From Lysobacter daejeonensis GH1-9 (GTDB taxonomy: Bacteria; Pseudomonadota; Gammaproteobacteria; Xanthomonadales; Xanthomonadaceae): a stretch of 64,000 bases of DNA. Under the pieces are notes generated by a model. That model worked only from the letters and a program-made list of their open reading frames with translations, was not told the DNA's origin and did no database searches. The DNA lies in the NCBI RefSeq assembly GCF_000768355.1, contig NZ_AVPU01000002.1, positions 124,001-188,000 on the forward strand, given 5' to 3'. The number at the start of each line of letters is the position of its first letter. Position 1 is the stretch's first letter. The position numbers were made by a program, and so were the translations under genes. Shown one piece after another: positions 46,860-56,611 of this stretch.

Positions 46860-47219
46860 ATGGCCCATGAGCGTGAGGAGTTCGTGACCATCCAGTACGA
46901 CGGCGAGGGCAATCCCGCCGCCGAACCGGCCGAGTTGCGCGTCAAGGCCGGCACGCGCGTCACCTGGCGCAACGATCCCGGCCACGACCACCCGTTCACC
47001 CTCGATTTCGACCTGCGCGTTCCCGAACCGGGTGAGCCGCGCAGGCGTCTGGAGTCGCGGCGCGAAGCGGGCGTGTACCAGGCGTCGATCATCGCGACGC
47101 CGGGGCCGGCAGCCTCCGCGGCACCGCAAGCCCAGGCGGGGCCGCCTGAGGAACGGTACGCCTATGAAGTGCGGGTTGGGGACCGGGTGGCCGATCCAGC
47201 CATCATCATCCAGCGGTGA
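46860..47219 (+). CDS. Cupredoxin-fold-like hypothetical protein
   Basis: A 119-residue protein without a signal peptide. The pattern [16 protein letters not shown] plus [11 protein letters not shown] recalls plastocyanin-like proteins, but there is no Cys, so it cannot form a type-1 copper site. His residues near GHDHP could bind metal otherwise. A Pro/Ala stretch ([17 protein letters not shown]) precedes a C-terminal strand pair ending [15 protein letters not shown] lies 5 nt before the ATG. It follows the CadC-like regulator by 16 nt and probably shares its transcript, and its end overlaps rnhB by 14 nt on the other strand. Confidence 0.75.
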   Translation: MAHEREEFVTIQYDGEGNPAAEPAELRVKAGTRVTWRNDPGHDHPFTLDFDLRVPEPGEPRRRLESRREAGVYQASIIATPGPAASAAPQAQAGPPEERYAYEVRVGDRVADPAIIIQR

Positions 47220-47832
47220 GCTCGAACGCCGGCACCGCGTTGTCGCCCATGGGCAGGCAGGCGCGCACCGGTGCAAAACTGCGCCGATGTTGCGCGCAAG
47301 GACCGTGCAGGCGCAGCGCGGCCAGGTGCGCCGGCGTGGGGTAGCCTTTGTGCGCGTCGAAGCCGTACTCAGGCCACTGCGCATGCATTGCCAGCATGAG
47401 CCGGTCGCGCGTGACCTTGGCCAGGATCGACGCGGCCATGATGGCAGGATCAAGGCGATCGCCGCCCACCAGAGCCTCCCCCGCGCAGGGCAGGCGACGT
47501 GGCAGGCGATTGCCATCGATGCGTGCCAGCGAGGGCACCACGGACAGGGCCGCCAGCGCGCGTTCCATGCCAGCCATCGTCGCCTGGAAGATGTTGATGC
47601 GGTCGATCTCGTCGGGCTCGACCAGTTCGATGTGCCAGGCGACTGCACGCGCCTGGATCAACGGGAACAACTGCTCGCGGCGTGCCTCGGTGAGCCGCTT
47701 GGAGTCGTCCAGGCCTTCGATCGGGCGTGCCGGATCGAGGATGACCGCGGCGACCGCCACCGGCCCGGCCAGCGGTCCCCGGCCGGCTTCGTCCACCCCG
47801 GCGATCCGTTCGCGAGTTGTTGGGGCCTTCAT
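47206..47832 (-). CDS. rnhB: Ribonuclease HII
   Basis: Cleaves the RNA strand of RNA-DNA hybrids and starts removal of single misincorporated ribonucleotides; 208 residues. Active-site residues are seen in [14 protein letters not shown] (Asp14, Glu15), in RIDGNRLPR and at the Asp of [19 protein letters not shown]. The start overlaps the lpxB stop by 4 nt (ATGA), so it is coupled to lipid A synthesis genes, as in E. coli. Its 3' end overlaps the convergent cupredoxin-like gene. Confidence 0.95.
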   Translation of the reverse strand: MKAPTTRERIAGVDEAGRGPLAGPVAVAAVILDPARPIEGLDDSKRLTEARREQLFPLIQARAVAWHIELVEPDEIDRINIFQATMAGMERALAALSVVPSLARIDGNRLPRRLPCAGEALVGGDRLDPAIMAASILAKVTRDRLMLAMHAQWPEYGFDAHKGYPTPAHLAALRLHGPCAQHRRSFAPVRACLPMGDNAVPAFELTAG

Positions 47833-49034
47833 GGGGCGCCCGTCGCGCGGGGCGCGATGAGTTCGGCAACCGCATCCGCAGCGCGCGCCGAAGCATCCTG
47901 ACGCAACTGGATGTGCAATTCCGTGAAGCGGTCGGCCAAGGTCGCCTCGGCCGCCGGATCGCGCAGCAACGCCAAGGTTTCCGTCGCCAGTTTGTCCGGC
48001 GTGCAGTCGTGCTGCATCAGTTCGGGCACTACGCGCTCGGCGGCCAGCACGTTGGGTAGCGAGTAGTGGTCGACCTTCAGCATGCCCAGGCCCTTGACCA
48101 GTGCGTAGGTCAACGGGGCGACCTTGTAGGCCACTACCATCGGGCGCTTGGCCAACATCGCTTCCAGCGTGGCCGTGCCGGAGGCCAACAGGATCACGTC
48201 ACTAGCGCGCATCAGCGTGCGTGCCTGGCCGGCGATCACTTTCAGCGCCGTCGCCAGCGATGCGGCATCGGGGTGGCGCGCCAAGATCGCCTCGAACGCG
48301 CGGCGCGCATGCTCGTTCGCCATCGGCGCCACGATCTGCAAGCCCGGTTCGGCCGCAAGCACGCGTGTTGCAGCGGACAGGAAGTCATCCGCCAGCCGCT
48401 GGATCTCACCGACGCGGGAGCCAGGTAGCAACGCGAGCAGCGGACGCTCAGCCGCGAGGCCGAGTGCCGTGCGGGCTTGCGCGCGATCGGGGTCCAACGG
48501 CATCTCGTCGGCCAGTGGATGTCCGACGAACCGCGCATCCACGCCATGCCGGGCATAGATTGGCGGTTCCATCGGGAACAGGCACAGCACGCGGTCGGCG
48601 GCCTGTCCAATCTTCTCGGCGCGCTTCTCACGCCATGCCCACACCGAAGGGCTGACGTAGTGCACCGTGCGGACGCCGCGCTGCTTCAGCCAGCGCTCCA
48701 TCCCGAGGTTGAAGTCTGGCGCATCTATTCCGATGAACACCGTGGGCCGCCAGGCCATCAGACGTGCGCGCAGTTGGCGGCGCAAGCGCAACAACCGAGG
48801 CAGATGCCGCAGCACTTCGGCAAGCCCCATGACCGCCAGTTCGCTGGCGTCGAACCACGCATCCATGCCCGCCGCGCGCATGCCATCGCCACCGATGCCC
48901 GCGAACTCGGCATCGGGAAAGCGGCGGCGCAGTTCGGTGATCAGTCCGGCCCCGAGGATGTCGCCGGACGCTTCCCCGGCGACGAGCGCGATGCGGATGG
49001 GGTGGGGCAGGCCGGCAGTGCCCGTGGTGGCCAC
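47829..49034 (-). CDS. lpxB: Lipid-A-disaccharide synthase
   Basis: Joins UDP-2,3-diacylglucosamine and lipid X to the tetraacyl disaccharide of lipid A at the inner membrane; GT-B glycosyltransferase of 401 residues. The signature [19 protein letters not shown] near the start, [21 protein letters not shown] and [10 protein letters not shown] are present. The start is GTG at 49034 ([12 protein letters not shown]), 11 nt after the lpxA stop with GAGG about 8 nt in front; the much longer open frame runs through lpxA and is rejected. Confidence 0.95.
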   Translation of the reverse strand: MATTGTAGLPHPIRIALVAGEASGDILGAGLITELRRRFPDAEFAGIGGDGMRAAGMDAWFDASELAVMGLAEVLRHLPRLLRLRRQLRARLMAWRPTVFIGIDAPDFNLGMERWLKQRGVRTVHYVSPSVWAWREKRAEKIGQAADRVLCLFPMEPPIYARHGVDARFVGHPLADEMPLDPDRAQARTALGLAAERPLLALLPGSRVGEIQRLADDFLSAATRVLAAEPGLQIVAPMANEHARRAFEAILARHPDAASLATALKVIAGQARTLMRASDVILLASGTATLEAMLAKRPMVVAYKVAPLTYALVKGLGMLKVDHYSLPNVLAAERVVPELMQHDCTPDKLATETLALLRDPAAEATLADRFTELHIQLRQDASARAADAVAELIAPRATGAP

Positions 49035-49045
49035 GGTGTTCGACC

Positions 49046-49840
49046 TCAGCGCAACAGCGGACGCTCGGCGCTGTCGATGAACTCGATCAGGGCCTGCACG
49101 TCCTGGCTGCCGGTGGCGTCGGCCAGCTCGGCCAGCGTGATGCGGGCCTCGGCCAGCGGTGCGCCGGATACGTACAGCACGCGGTAAGCGCGTTTGATCG
49201 CGGCGATGCGTTCGGCGTCGAAACCACGGCGCTTGAGGCCTTCGCTGTTGATCCCGCGCGGCCGACCGTAGCTTTCCTGCGCCACCATGGTGAACGGGGG
49301 CACGTCGCCATTGACGAAGGCGCCCATGCCGATGAACGCGTGAGCGCCGATGCGGCAGAACTGGTGCACCCCCGCGAAACCGCTCAGGATCACGTGGTCC
49401 CCCACGGTGACGTGGCCGGCCAGCGTGGCGTTGTTGGAGAACACGCAGTGGTCTCCAACGATGCAGTCGTGCGCCACGTGGGTGTAGGCCAACAGCCAGT
49501 TGTCGTTGCCCACGCGAGTGATGCTGCTGCCGGTCCCGGTGCCGCGATTCACGGTGCAGAACTCGCGGAACGTGTTGCGGTCGCCAATCACCAGCTCGAC
49601 GCGTTCGCCCTTGAACTTCTTGTCCTGCGGTTCGCCACCGATCGCGCAATGGCCGATGAAGCGGTTGTCGCGGCCGATGGTCGTGGGGCCCTGCACGCTG
49701 CAGTGCGGACCGAAGGCGGTGCCGTCGCCCACGACCACGTCGTCGCCGATGTAGCAGAACGCGCCGACCCGCACGCCCGCGCCCAATCGTGCGCCCGGCT
49801 CGACCACGGCGGAGGGATGGATGATCGGCGCGTTGTCCAT
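49046..49840 (-). CDS. lpxA: UDP-N-acetylglucosamine acyltransferase
   Basis: First step of lipid A synthesis, adding a hydroxyacyl chain to UDP-GlcNAc from acyl-ACP. The 264-residue product has left-handed beta-helix hexapeptide repeats throughout ([37 protein letters not shown]), the catalytic region [12 protein letters not shown] and the C-terminal helical domain from about 190 ([20 protein letters not shown]). The start at 49840 lies 2 nt after the fabZ stop. Confidence 0.96.
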   Translation of the reverse strand: MDNAPIIHPSAVVEPGARLGAGVRVGAFCYIGDDVVVGDGTAFGPHCSVQGPTTIGRDNRFIGHCAIGGEPQDKKFKGERVELVIGDRNTFREFCTVNRGTGTGSSITRVGNDNWLLAYTHVAHDCIVGDHCVFSNNATLAGHVTVGDHVILSGFAGVHQFCRIGAHAFIGMGAFVNGDVPPFTMVAQESYGRPRGINSEGLKRRGFDAERIAAIKRAYRVLYVSGAPLAEARITLAELADATGSQDVQALIEFIDSAERPLLR

Positions 49841-49842
49841 GC

Positions 49843-50322
49843 TCAGGCCTTGGCCTCGGCGCACAGAATCTCGGCGCAAGCGGCCTGTTCGCCGTCCACG
49901 CGCGCCACGCCGGAGTACATGGCCATGTTGCGGATGGTGCGGGTCAGGGTGACTTCCAGTTCCAGACGGTCGCCCGGCACCACCATGCGCGAGAACTTCG
50001 CGTTGTCCACCTTGACCAGGTAGAACAGCTTGTCGGTGCTGGGCTTGCCGTTGAGCGCCAGCGCGGAAAGCTGGGTCAGCAATCCGCCGGCCTGGGCCAT
50101 GGCCTCGACCACCAGCACGCCCGGCATGACCGGGTGGCCGGGGAAATGCCCCTGGAAGAACGGCTCGTTGCAGCTCACGTTCTTGTACGCCAGCACGCGC
50201 TTGTTGGGCTCCAGCTCGACCACGCGGTCGACCAGCAGGAACGGATAACGGTGCGGCAGCAGCTGCTGGATCATCGGCACGTCAATCGGCAGCTTCAGCG
50301 CGGTGGCTTCGGTTTGGTTCAT
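49843..50322 (-). CDS. fabZ: 3-hydroxyacyl-ACP dehydratase FabZ
   Basis: Hotdog-fold dehydratase of fatty acid elongation, 159 residues. [11 protein letters not shown], the catalytic His in [15 protein letters not shown] and the Glu in VVEAMAQ are present. Of the adjacent TTG-ATG-ATG codons at 50328, 50325 and 50322, the last gives a 6-nt spacing from AGAGGA and is preferred. Its place between lpxD and lpxA is standard and joins fatty acid and lipid A supply. Confidence 0.96.
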   Translation of the reverse strand: MNQTEATALKLPIDVPMIQQLLPHRYPFLLVDRVVELEPNKRVLAYKNVSCNEPFFQGHFPGHPVMPGVLVVEAMAQAGGLLTQLSALALNGKPSTDKLFYLVKVDNAKFSRMVVPGDRLELEVTLTRTIRNMAMYSGVARVDGEQAACAEILCAEAKA

Positions 50323-50394
50323 CATCAATCCTCTGGGCGGTCCATCGCGTGCATCCGCGCCTCCGTGCGCGGACGTCCCAAGTTAGGGCCCGAC

Positions 50395-51405
50395 TCAGTC
50401 GTGGCCTTGGCCCACGTTCCCCGCTCGCCGGGCAATCCGGTCGAGCTGCTTGAAGCGGGCGGCATTCTTGCGCCAGCTGCGATTGTCCATCAAGGGCGTC
50501 CCCGAAGAGTACTCGCCCGGCTCGCGGATCGAGCTGGTGACCAGGCTCATTGCCGTAACCACCACCTTGTCACAGATTTCGAGGTGGCCAACCACCCCCG
50601 CCCCGCCTCCGATCAGGCAGTAGCGCCCGATCTTCGCGCTGCCCGCGACCGCCGAGCACCCGGCCATGGCGGTATGCGCCCCGATGCGGACGTTGTGGCC
50701 AATCTGGATCTGGTTGTCCAGGCGCACGTCCTCCTCGAGCACGGTGTCTTCGATGGCGCCGCGGTCGATGGTCGTATTGGCGCCGATCTCGCAGTCGTCG
50801 CCGACGCGAACCCCGCCCAACTGCGGCACGTTGAGCCAGCGTCCCGCATCCATCGCCAGGCCGAAGCCCGCTGCGCCCAACACCGCGCCGGGGTGCACGC
50901 GCACGCGTTGGCCGAGCACCACGCGTGTGACCAGCGTGACCCGTGCAACCAGTTCGCTGCCGGCACCTACCACGCAGTCATCGCCGATCACGCAACCGGG
51001 GCCCACCACCGCACCGGATCCGATACGGCTGCGGGCCCCCACGCTCACGAACGGCCCGACATGGGCGTCGGGTGCGACGTGCGCGGACGCGTCCACGACG
51101 GAGGAGGGATGGATCCCCGGTGCGTGCACGGGAACCGGCTCGAACAGCACGGCGATCCGCGCGAACGCCGCGTAAGGGTCCCGCGCGATCAGTGCCGTGC
51201 GCTCGAAGCCAGTCGCGTCCGCTTCGCGCATGACCACGACGCCCGCGCTCGATGCCGCCAATTGGCTGCGGTATTTGGGGTTGGCCAGGAACGCCAACTG
51301 GCCGGGGCCAGCGCCCGCCAATGTCCCCACGCCTTCGACCCGGGTTTCCCCGTCGCCACGCACCTCCAGATTGAACCGCGCCGCCAGGTCGGCGGCGCGG
51401 ATCAT
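50395..51405 (-). CDS. lpxD: UDP-3-O-acylglucosamine N-acyltransferase
   Basis: Third step of lipid A synthesis, 336 residues. The N-terminal uridine-binding domain (QLAFLANPKYRSQLAAS) is followed by a hexapeptide-repeat beta-helix and the active-site stretch IQIGHNVRIGAHTAMAG. The C-terminal helix ends near RKNAARFKQLDRIARR. The ATG at 51405 has no clear ribosome site; GTG at 51435, nearer the bamA stop, is an alternative. It is the downstream gene of bamA. Confidence 0.95.
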   Translation of the reverse strand: MIRAADLAARFNLEVRGDGETRVEGVGTLAGAGPGQLAFLANPKYRSQLAASSAGVVVMREADATGFERTALIARDPYAAFARIAVLFEPVPVHAPGIHPSSVVDASAHVAPDAHVGPFVSVGARSRIGSGAVVGPGCVIGDDCVVGAGSELVARVTLVTRVVLGQRVRVHPGAVLGAAGFGLAMDAGRWLNVPQLGGVRVGDDCEIGANTTIDRGAIEDTVLEEDVRLDNQIQIGHNVRIGAHTAMAGCSAVAGSAKIGRYCLIGGGAGVVGHLEICDKVVVTAMSLVTSSIREPGEYSSGTPLMDNRSWRKNAARFKQLDRIARRAGNVGQGHD

Positions 51406-51439
51406 CGGGCGATCGTTGTGTCCAGCCGCGATCACGGCG

Positions 51440-53962
51440 TCAGAAGTTGCCGCCGAACGTGAACTGCAGGCGTTCGAGTTCGTCGTCGTCTTCCTTGCGG
51501 ACCGGCATGGCATAGCTGATGGAAATCGGTCCCATCGGCGAACGCCACATCATCGCCACGCCCGCCGACGCACGCAGTTCGCCGGCGTCGAAGGCATCGA
51601 CGTCGCGGAACACGTTGCCAAAGTCGACGAAGGCCGAGACGCGGGCCGCCGGCGTATCCAACAGGGTCGGGAAGAACATTTCCACCGAGCCAACGGTCTT
51701 CAGCGAGCCGCCGATCGGCTGCGTGTAGTTGCTGGTTGCGAACGGTGCCTCGCGCGGACCCAGCGTGTTGTCGCGGAAGCCGCGCACCGAGCGGGTGCCG
51801 CCTGCGTAGAAGTTCTCGAAGAACGGCAGGCCGTCGGCGGTGACGGTCTGCAGGTAGTCGGGCGAGGTTCCCGGGATGCACGGATCGCTGGGCGGCGGCG
51901 GGGGCGGCGGGATGATGACCGGCGTGTTCGGATCGTTGTCATGGTCATAGGCCGGCGCTTGCGGGGTGTAGCAGATATCCCGCACGAAAGCATCGCCGTA
52001 GCTGTCGCCGTAGCCCAGTTCGGCGCGCGTATTCAGCACCAGGTGGCGCGACAGCGGCCAGAACTTGGAGACGTTGTAGTTGAGCTTGAAGTATTCGACC
52101 GTCGAGCCCGGCAGGGTCGCTTCCAGCCACAAACGCTGCGACATGCCGGCGGTGGGCGTCAGGCCATGGTTGAGCGAGTTGCGGCCCCAGCCGATCTCAC
52201 CGCGCCAGGCATGGAAGGTCCGCTGCCCGATGGCGTCGATGTAGTTGATGATGCTGGGTGGGGTCGCGCCCGCAAAGGTCAGCACTTCGTTGCTGTCGAT
52301 GCCGAACAGCGCGGTGATGGTGTCGGTTTCGGAGATCGGAATCCCCAGCACCGTCTGGGCCGCACCACTGGTGGTCGAGAACTGGGCCGTGTTGAAGTCG
52401 GAGCTGTTGTACTCCTTCCACCACAGGTTGTAGCCCAGCGACACGCCATTGTCGGTGAAGTACGGATTGACGTACGAGAAATCGTAACGCTGCAGATAGT
52501 CATTGCGCTGCGCGTTCACCGACATGCGGTTGCCGCTGCCGAGGAAGTTGTTCTGTGCCAGCTGCACCGACGTGGTCATGCCCGTCAGCTGCGAGTAGCC
52601 CAAGCCGAACATGAAGCTGCCCGACTGGGTCTCCTTGACGTTGTAGACCACGTCGACCTGGTCATTGGTGCCAGCGACCGGCTGCGACTCGACGTCCACC
52701 GTCTCGAAGTAGCCCAAGCCCTGCAGGCGCAGCTTGGAGCGATCGATCGCCGCCTGCGAGTACCAGCTGCCCTCGAACTGGCGCATCTCGCGGCGCAACA
52801 CCTCGTCGCTGGTGCGCGAGTTGCCCTTGAACACCACGCGACGCACGTTGACGCGCGGTCCCGGCACGACCTGCATGTTGATGCCGACGGTCTTGGCTTC
52901 GCGGTTCACGTCAGGAATCGGATTGACCTGCGCGAAGGCGTAACCGATGTTGCCCAGCGACGCCACGATGGCGTCCGAACTCAGCTCCAGCAGGCGCCGG
53001 GAGAAGATCTGGTCCTTCTGCACCAGGACCATCTTCTGCACCTGCTCCTTCGGCAGGACGGTATCGCCGGTGACTTCGACGCCCGAGACTTTGTACTGGT
53101 CGCCCTCGGTGATGCCCGCGCTGATGAACATGTCGCGGCGATCGGGGCTGATCGAGACCTGCGTGGAGTCGATGGAGACGTCGACGTAGCCGCGATCAAG
53201 GTAGTAGTTGTTGAGCTTTTCCAGGTCGCCCGACAGCTTCTCGCGCGAGTACTGGTCGTCGCGGCGGTACCAGCTCAGCCAGTTGTGCTCGCGCGACTCC
53301 CAGGTGTCCAGGATCTGTTCCTCGGCGAACTTCTCATTGCCGACCAGGTTGATGTGACGGATCTTCGCGGCCTTGCCTTCCTTGACGGTGATCGTCAGGT
53401 CGACGCGGTTGCGGTCCAGCTTGGCCACCGTCGGGGTGATCTCGACGTTGTACTTGCCACGGTTGTTGTACTGGCGGGTCAATTCCTGAGTGACGCGGTC
53501 CAATGCCAGGCGGTCAAACGTGCCGCCCTCGCTCAGGCCGATGTCATTGAGGCCCTTGGTCAGGTCCTCGGTCTTGATGTCCTTGTTGCCAGTCAGCGTC
53601 AGCTTGTTGATCGCCGGGCGCTCGGTGACAGTGACCACCAGGATGTCGCCCTGGCGGCCGATCGTGACATCTTCGAAGAAACCGGTCTTGTACAGCGCGC
53701 GGATGGCGTCGCCGACCCGCGCGGAGTCGACCGTGTCGCCGCGCTCGATGGGCAGATAGGTGAAGACGGTGCCGGCCGCGATGCGCTGCAGGCCGTCGAC
53801 GCGGATGTCGCTGACCGTGAAGCTGCCGGCCGGCGGGGCGTCAGGCTGCAGGCCACCCAGCGAGAACGGCGTCCCGGACTGGGCCATGGCCGGCATGGCG
53901 GGCGCCATGGCTGCGGCAAGGGCAAGGGCAAGCAGGCGGCGATTGGGGGTTCGCGTCATCAT
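51440..53962 (-). CDS. bamA: Outer membrane protein assembly factor BamA
   Basis: Omp85 insertase of the BAM complex, 840 residues. A signal peptide (1-27, ending AMA) precedes five POTRA domains (about 48-450) and a 16-strand barrel ending LQFTFGGNF. The loop-6 motif VRGF is present in GGTRSVRGFRDN. Between strands 10 and 11 (loop 5) there is an extra surface segment with a DxDxDP stretch, seven prolines in a row (51891-51911) and two Cys, apparently the only Cys of the mature protein. It lies between rseP and lpxD, the conserved envelope order (skp absent). Confidence 0.96.
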   Translation of the reverse strand: MMTRTPNRRLLALALAAAMAPAMPAMAQSGTPFSLGGLQPDAPPAGSFTVSDIRVDGLQRIAAGTVFTYLPIERGDTVDSARVGDAIRALYKTGFFEDVTIGRQGDILVVTVTERPAINKLTLTGNKDIKTEDLTKGLNDIGLSEGGTFDRLALDRVTQELTRQYNNRGKYNVEITPTVAKLDRNRVDLTITVKEGKAAKIRHINLVGNEKFAEEQILDTWESREHNWLSWYRRDDQYSREKLSGDLEKLNNYYLDRGYVDVSIDSTQVSISPDRRDMFISAGITEGDQYKVSGVEVTGDTVLPKEQVQKMVLVQKDQIFSRRLLELSSDAIVASLGNIGYAFAQVNPIPDVNREAKTVGINMQVVPGPRVNVRRVVFKGNSRTSDEVLRREMRQFEGSWYSQAAIDRSKLRLQGLGYFETVDVESQPVAGTNDQVDVVYNVKETQSGSFMFGLGYSQLTGMTTSVQLAQNNFLGSGNRMSVNAQRNDYLQRYDFSYVNPYFTDNGVSLGYNLWWKEYNSSDFNTAQFSTTSGAAQTVLGIPISETDTITALFGIDSNEVLTFAGATPPSIINYIDAIGQRTFHAWRGEIGWGRNSLNHGLTPTAGMSQRLWLEATLPGSTVEYFKLNYNVSKFWPLSRHLVLNTRAELGYGDSYGDAFVRDICYTPQAPAYDHDNDPNTPVIIPPPPPPPSDPCIPGTSPDYLQTVTADGLPFFENFYAGGTRSVRGFRDNTLGPREAPFATSNYTQPIGGSLKTVGSVEMFFPTLLDTPAARVSAFVDFGNVFRDVDAFDAGELRASAGVAMMWRSPMGPISISYAMPVRKEDDDELERLQFTFGGNF

Positions 53963-54017
53963 TACGTCCGGTTGGGGGCGTTGCCGTTCAGGAGCGGGGC
54001 AGGCAGGGTGGTCCGCA

Positions 54018-55379
54018 TCAGCGGACCAGGTTGTTCAGGATGTCGTTGTAGAACGCCAGCCCCATCAGACCGGCGATCAGCGCCAGCCCGACGTATTGGC
54101 CGACCGCCATGGTGCGATCGCTCACCGGGCTGCCCTTGACCAGCTCGATAAGGTAATACAGCAGGTGACCGCCGTCCAAGACGGGGATCGGCAGCAGGTT
54201 GAGGATGCCCAGGCTGAGCGACAGCATCGCCAGCATCGACAGGTACCACGCCGCCCCATGATGGGCATAGGCATTGGCGGCCCGGGCGATGGTGATCGGG
54301 CCGGCCACCGTGTTCTCCACCGAGACCCGTCCACTGAAGGCACGGCCGATCATGGCGATCAGCTCGCGGGCCTGGTGCGCCGTTTCGCGCAATGCCGCGG
54401 GTACCGCGGCGGCCGGGCCGTACTGCAGCAGCGCATCCTTCGCTGGTTCAGCCGGGCGCGCGGCGGCCACGCCCAGCGCCCAGTAGGGCTCGCCCGAAGC
54501 AGGCGTGACGCGACCAGGGGTCAGCTCCAGCGCAAGACGTTCGTCCCCGCGCTGTACTTCGACCATCACAGGAACGCCTCGTTGGCCCAGTTGCTGCACC
54601 AACGGCCCGATCTCGGTCCAGTCATTCACGGCGGTGCCGTCGATCGCGGTGATGCGATCGTTCTCGGCGAGGACGCCCCAGGCCGGCAGGCCCTCGGAGA
54701 CGCTGCCTACGACCGGCGGAACCAGCAGGTGGCGGGGCAGCAGGCCAATGGCATCCACTGCGCGGCGCTCGTCGAATGCGGCAGGCAGACGGGACAGCGC
54801 CAGCGTGCGGGTGCGTTCCATGCCCTCGGCCGTGCGCACGTGGACCGCAACGTCGGCATGGTCCAGGGCTGCAGGGATCAGTGCGAGCTGCGCTTCGCTC
54901 CACGTGGGCGTTTCGCGGTCGCCGATGGCGAGCAGCGTGTCACCGCGCCGCAGGCCGGCCTCGGCCGCGATGCCTTCCGCCTGGCCCACCACCGGCGCGT
55001 AGTCGGGTCGGCCGATCACGAACATCAGCCAGAACAGCGCCACGCACAGCAGCAGGTTGGCCACGGGGCCCGCCGCGACAATGGCGATGCGCTTCCACAC
55101 CGACTGGCGGTTGAAGGCCTGGCCGACTTCGGCGGGTGCGACATCGCCCTCGCGCTCATCCAGCATCTTGACGTAGCCGCCCAACGGGATCGCGGCGACG
55201 GCGTATTCGGTGCCGTCCGCTCCGCGGCGCAGCCACAGCGGCTTGCCGAAGCCGACGGAGAAACGCAACACCTTCACCCCGGCACGGCGAGCCACCCAGT
55301 AGTGGCCGAATTCGTGGAAGGTGACCAGTACGCCCAGGCTGACAATCAGCCACCAGACAGAACCGATGAACTCAGACAT
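54018..55379 (-). CDS. rseP: Site-2 protease RseP
   Basis: Intramembrane zinc protease of the sigma-E pathway, 453 residues. The metal site HEFGH is at 22-26, in the first membrane helix; the second ligand motif LDGGHLLYYL is near the C-terminus. Two PDZ domains lie between (AGLRRGDTLLAIGDRETPTW, LPAWGVLAENDRITAIDGTAV). It normally cleaves anti-sigma factor RseA after DegS; those partners are not in the window. Gene order dxr-rseP-bamA is conserved. Confidence 0.95.
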   Translation of the reverse strand: MSEFIGSVWWLIVSLGVLVTFHEFGHYWVARRAGVKVLRFSVGFGKPLWLRRGADGTEYAVAAIPLGGYVKMLDEREGDVAPAEVGQAFNRQSVWKRIAIVAAGPVANLLLCVALFWLMFVIGRPDYAPVVGQAEGIAAEAGLRRGDTLLAIGDRETPTWSEAQLALIPAALDHADVAVHVRTAEGMERTRTLALSRLPAAFDERRAVDAIGLLPRHLLVPPVVGSVSEGLPAWGVLAENDRITAIDGTAVNDWTEIGPLVQQLGQRGVPVMVEVQRGDERLALELTPGRVTPASGEPYWALGVAAARPAEPAKDALLQYGPAAAVPAALRETAHQARELIAMIGRAFSGRVSVENTVAGPITIARAANAYAHHGAAWYLSMLAMLSLSLGILNLLPIPVLDGGHLLYYLIELVKGSPVSDRTMAVGQYVGLALIAGLMGLAFYNDILNNLVR

Positions 55380-55430
55380 GGCTCGCCTCCGGTCGAAGCA
55401 GGGCTGGCATGGCGGGGGCGCGGGTGGGCG

Positions 55431-56609
55431 TCATGCGAGGGCGGCCATGCGGGGAATCGACTGCTCGGCGAGGTGGCGCGCTTGCCGGTCGGCTTCGCGC
55501 AACACCTCCAGCGAGTTTGCCGGGGCGGCGGGAAGCGTGGCCAGGGTCTCTTCGACCAGCGCGGGTATGGCAAGGAAACCCATCCGTCGCTGAAGAAACG
55601 CTGAAACAGCGATTTCGTTGGCCGCGTTGAGCACCGCCGGTGCGGTGCCGCCTGTGGCCAGCGCCTCGAACGCCAGGCGCAGGCAGGGGAAGGACTCCAG
55701 GTCCGGCGCCTCGAAATCCAACCGGCCGCCTTGGGTCAGCAGGTCCAGGCCTGACACCCCCGAGCTGATCCGTTCCGGCCAGCCGAAGCCGACCGCCAGC
55801 GCGGTGCGCATGTCGGGCAGGCCGAGCTGCGCCAAGGTCGAACCGTCGACGAACTCCACCAGCGAATGCACCAGGCTCTGCGGGTGCACCCAGACCGCGA
55901 TGCGGTCGCCGTCCACGCCAAACAGGTGGTGGGCCTCGATGACCTCCAGCCCCTTGTTCATCAGCGTGGCCGAGTCGACGGAGATCTTGGGCCCCATCGA
56001 CCACTTCGGATGGGCCACGGCTTGCTCCGGGGTGACCGACGCGAGCTCGCCGCGCTGGCGACCGCGGAACGGTCCCCCGGACGCGGTCAGTACGATCCGG
56101 CGCAGCCCGGCGTGCGCGTGTGCATCCGGCAGGCACTGGAAGATGGCATTGTGTTCGCTGTCCACCGGCACGATGGTGGCGCCCGCGTCGTGGGCGGCCT
56201 GCATCAGCAGTTCGCCGGCCAGCACCAGTGATTCCTTGTTGGCCAGCAGGATGCGTTTGCCGGCGCGGGCGGCCGCCAGCGTGGAGGGCAGGCCCGCTGC
56301 CCCGACGATCGCGGCGACCACGGTGTCGCAGGTATCGGAGGCGGCAAGCGCATCCAGGATTTCATCACCTGCGTGGGCCTGCGTGGCCAGTCCGGCTGCG
56401 CGCAGCCCTGCCTCCAGGCCCGGGAGCCCGGCCGGATCGGCAATGACCGCGTGCAGCGGGCGGTGCGCCACGCACAGCGCCACCAGCGCCTCGACGTTGC
56501 GTCCGGCGGCAAGCACGGTCGCGCGCAGCCGGTCCGGATGCCGCGCGATCACGTCCAGCGCCGATGCGCCGATCGATCCGGTGGCCCCAAGGACGGCAAC
56601 GTTGCGCAT
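55431..56609 (-). CDS. dxr: 1-deoxy-D-xylulose 5-phosphate reductoisomerase
   Basis: Second enzyme of the MEP isoprenoid pathway, NADPH-dependent, 392 residues. The NADPH site is [18 protein letters not shown] at the start; [36 protein letters not shown] and [24 protein letters not shown] (in parts) mark the catalytic domain. The start follows the cdsA stop by 2 nt. It supplies precursors for IspA and UppS in the same window. Confidence 0.97.
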   Translation of the reverse strand: MRNVAVLGATGSIGASALDVIARHPDRLRATVLAAGRNVEALVALCVAHRPLHAVIADPAGLPGLEAGLRAAGLATQAHAGDEILDALAASDTCDTVVAAIVGAAGLPSTLAAARAGKRILLANKESLVLAGELLMQAAHDAGATIVPVDSEHNAIFQCLPDAHAHAGLRRIVLTASGGPFRGRQRGELASVTPEQAVAHPKWSMGPKISVDSATLMNKGLEVIEAHHLFGVDGDRIAVWVHPQSLVHSLVEFVDGSTLAQLGLPDMRTALAVGFGWPERISSGVSGLDLLTQGGRLDFEAPDLESFPCLRLAFEALATGGTAPAVLNAANEIAVSAFLQRRMGFLAIPALVEETLATLPAAPANSLEVLREADRQARHLAEQSIPRMAALA

Positions 56610-56611
56610 GC

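Noticed and set aside
47829-49649. 606-codon version of LpxB extending through lpxA
   Set aside because: The added 205 residues are an out-of-frame reading of lpxA. The LpxB N-terminus fits the GTG at 49034.
51197-54139. Plus-strand ORF of 980 codons opposite bamA
   Set aside because: Fully antisense to bamA and lpxD, with low-information Asp/Val/Arg/Leu composition and no domain.
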